The translations under genes were made by a program, and so were the position numbers. Below are positions 62,875-64,000 of a stretch of DNA of 64,000 nucleotides, piece after piece. The notes beneath the pieces were generated by a model. The model saw nothing but the letters and a program-made list of their open reading frames with translations. It was not told the DNA's origin and made no database searches. Position 1 is the stretch's first letter. The number at the start of each line of letters is the position of its first letter. The stretch is from Osedax frankpressi (taxonomy: Eukaryota; Annelida; Polychaeta; Sabellida; Siboglinidae). The stretch is from the NCBI GenBank assembly GCA_964035775.1, contig OZ038313.1, forward strand, positions 1,550,001 through 1,614,000, given 5' to 3'.

Positions 62875-64000
62875 TTACTCCCCACATCTCTCACTGATTT
62901 CCGTCTGACCTCCCTCTGACCTCCCTACCCTACTTCACTCAGCTCACATCCCCTACTGACCTCCCTCTTTGATCTCTATCTCTAACCTCACTCCCACCAC
63001 CAACACAGCTCACATTTCCAACTGACCTCCCTCCTTGACCTCCCTCTCTAACCTCACACCCCACCAATACAGCTCACAGCCCCCACTGATCCCTCTCCTT
63101 GACCTCCCTCTCTGACCTCTCTCACTTCACACCCCCACCAACACAGCTCACATCCCCCACTGACCTCCCTCTCTGACCTCACAGCCCCACCAACACAGCT
63201 CACATCTCCCACTGACCTCCCTCCTTGACATCCCTCTCTCACTTCACACCCCCACTAAAACAGTTCAAACTCCACACTGACCTCTCTCCTTGACCTCCAT
63301 CTCTGACCTCTCTGACCTCACACCCCCACCAACACAGCTCACATCCCCCACTGATCTTTCTCCTTGACCTCCCTCTCTAACCTCCCTCACCTCACACCCC
63401 CGCCAATACAGCTCACAGCCCCCACTGACCCCTATCCTTGACCTCCCTCTCTGACCACTCTCACTTGACACCCCCACCAACATAGCTCACATCCCCCACT
63501 GATCTTTCTCCTTGACAAACCTCTCTAACCTCCCTCACCTCACACCCCCACCAACACGGCTCAAATCTCCAAATGACCTCCCTCTCTGACCTCTCTCACT
63601 TCACACCCCCACCAACACAGCTCACACCCCCCACTGACCTCCCTCTCTGACCTCACACCCCCACCAACATAGCTCACATCCCCCACTGACCCCTCTCCTT
63701 GACATCCCTATCTCACTTCACACCCCCACCAAAACAGTTCAAACCCCCCACTGACCTCTCTCCTTGACCTCCCTCTCTAACCTCACACCCCACCAATACA
63801 GCTCACAGCCCCCACTGACCCTCTCCTTGACCTCCCTCTCTGACCTCTCTCACTTCACACCCCCACCAACACAGCTTACATCCCCCACTCATTTTTCTCC
63901 TTGACCTCTCTCCTTGACCTCTCTCCTTGACCTCTCTGACCTCACACCCCCACCAACACAGCTTACATCCCCCACTGATTTTTCTCCTTGACCTCCCTCT
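62875..64000 (+). repeat. Intronic minisatellite (block 2, reaches the right edge)
   Basis: Same units as 20,588-21,521 but already over 1.1 kb when the window ends, and with a different order of unit variants after the first four or so. The leftmost units match block 1 closely, then the arrays diverge, as expected for a minisatellite that changes by unequal exchange. Confidence 0.9.

Larger units (their letters stand above)
45095..64000. repeat. Segmental duplication, block 2 (runs off the right edge)
   Basis: Direct copy of block 1. It lacks about 130 bases at 48,965 and about 95 bases at 50,400. The second loss lies between short TCCTTAAA/TCCTTTAA matches, which suggests microhomology-mediated deletion. 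It keeps the LINE endonuclease segment and 204 bases of LINE ORF1 that block 1 lost. Its satellite array is half as long and its minisatellite longer than in block 1. It ends inside the minisatellite at the window edge, so exons C to E of the TMEM8-like copy are not visible. Confidence 0.93.

Overview
The window is very AT-rich eukaryotic DNA. It has GT-AG introns, long satellite and microsatellite tracts, non-LTR retrotransposons (LINEs), a BTB-BACK-Kelch gene, FLYWCH-finger remnants and an EGF plus seven-membrane-segment gene of TMEM8/PGAP6 type. This combination points to an animal, most likely an invertebrate with a repeat-rich genome. Nothing here fixes the species. No bacterial-style operon, CRISPR array, tRNA or rRNA was seen.

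The main structure is a large segmental duplication. Block 1 (1 to about 21,520) and block 2 (45,095 to the right edge) carry the same elements in the same order and orientation, differing by a few percent by eye. The order is: AT-rich DNA, a FLYWCH-finger remnant, the 3' end of a LINE with a restriction-like endonuclease, a 61-67 bp satellite array (6.3 kb in block 1, 3.0 kb in block 2), a composite AC/ACAT microsatellite interrupted by a CR1/L2-type LINE, and then the 3' exons of the TMEM8-like gene with an intronic minisatellite. The copies differ by several deletions of tens to hundreds of bases and by array lengths. The CR1/L2 LINE shares disabling lesions between copies, so it was dead before it was duplicated.

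Between the blocks, 22.4-45.1 kb holds the end of the TMEM8-like gene, two cut-down DNA transposons of one family (24.2-26.2 kb with inverted termini and target duplication; about 43.8-44.8 kb), a pair of inverted homologous arms (23.8-24.0 and 44.8-45.0 kb), a palindrome cluster (27.1-27.4 kb), two truncated copies of a Kelch gene 3' end around one isolated satellite monomer, the largest satellite array (29.9-38.7 kb, with an internal 2.77-kb higher-order repeat) and the best-preserved gene of the window, a minus-strand Kelch-like gene (39.2-41.05 kb, N-terminal exon not found).

The most unusual signal is the minisatellite in the TMEM8-like gene. Its unit is a near copy of the 3' splice site and first exon bases it abuts, so the intron ends in a ladder of acceptor-like sequences. 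It also sits where the family's conserved metal-binding segment is expected but not seen. A second theme is that one satellite family marks both the duplicated block and the Kelch locus, with a lone monomer beside broken Kelch copies.
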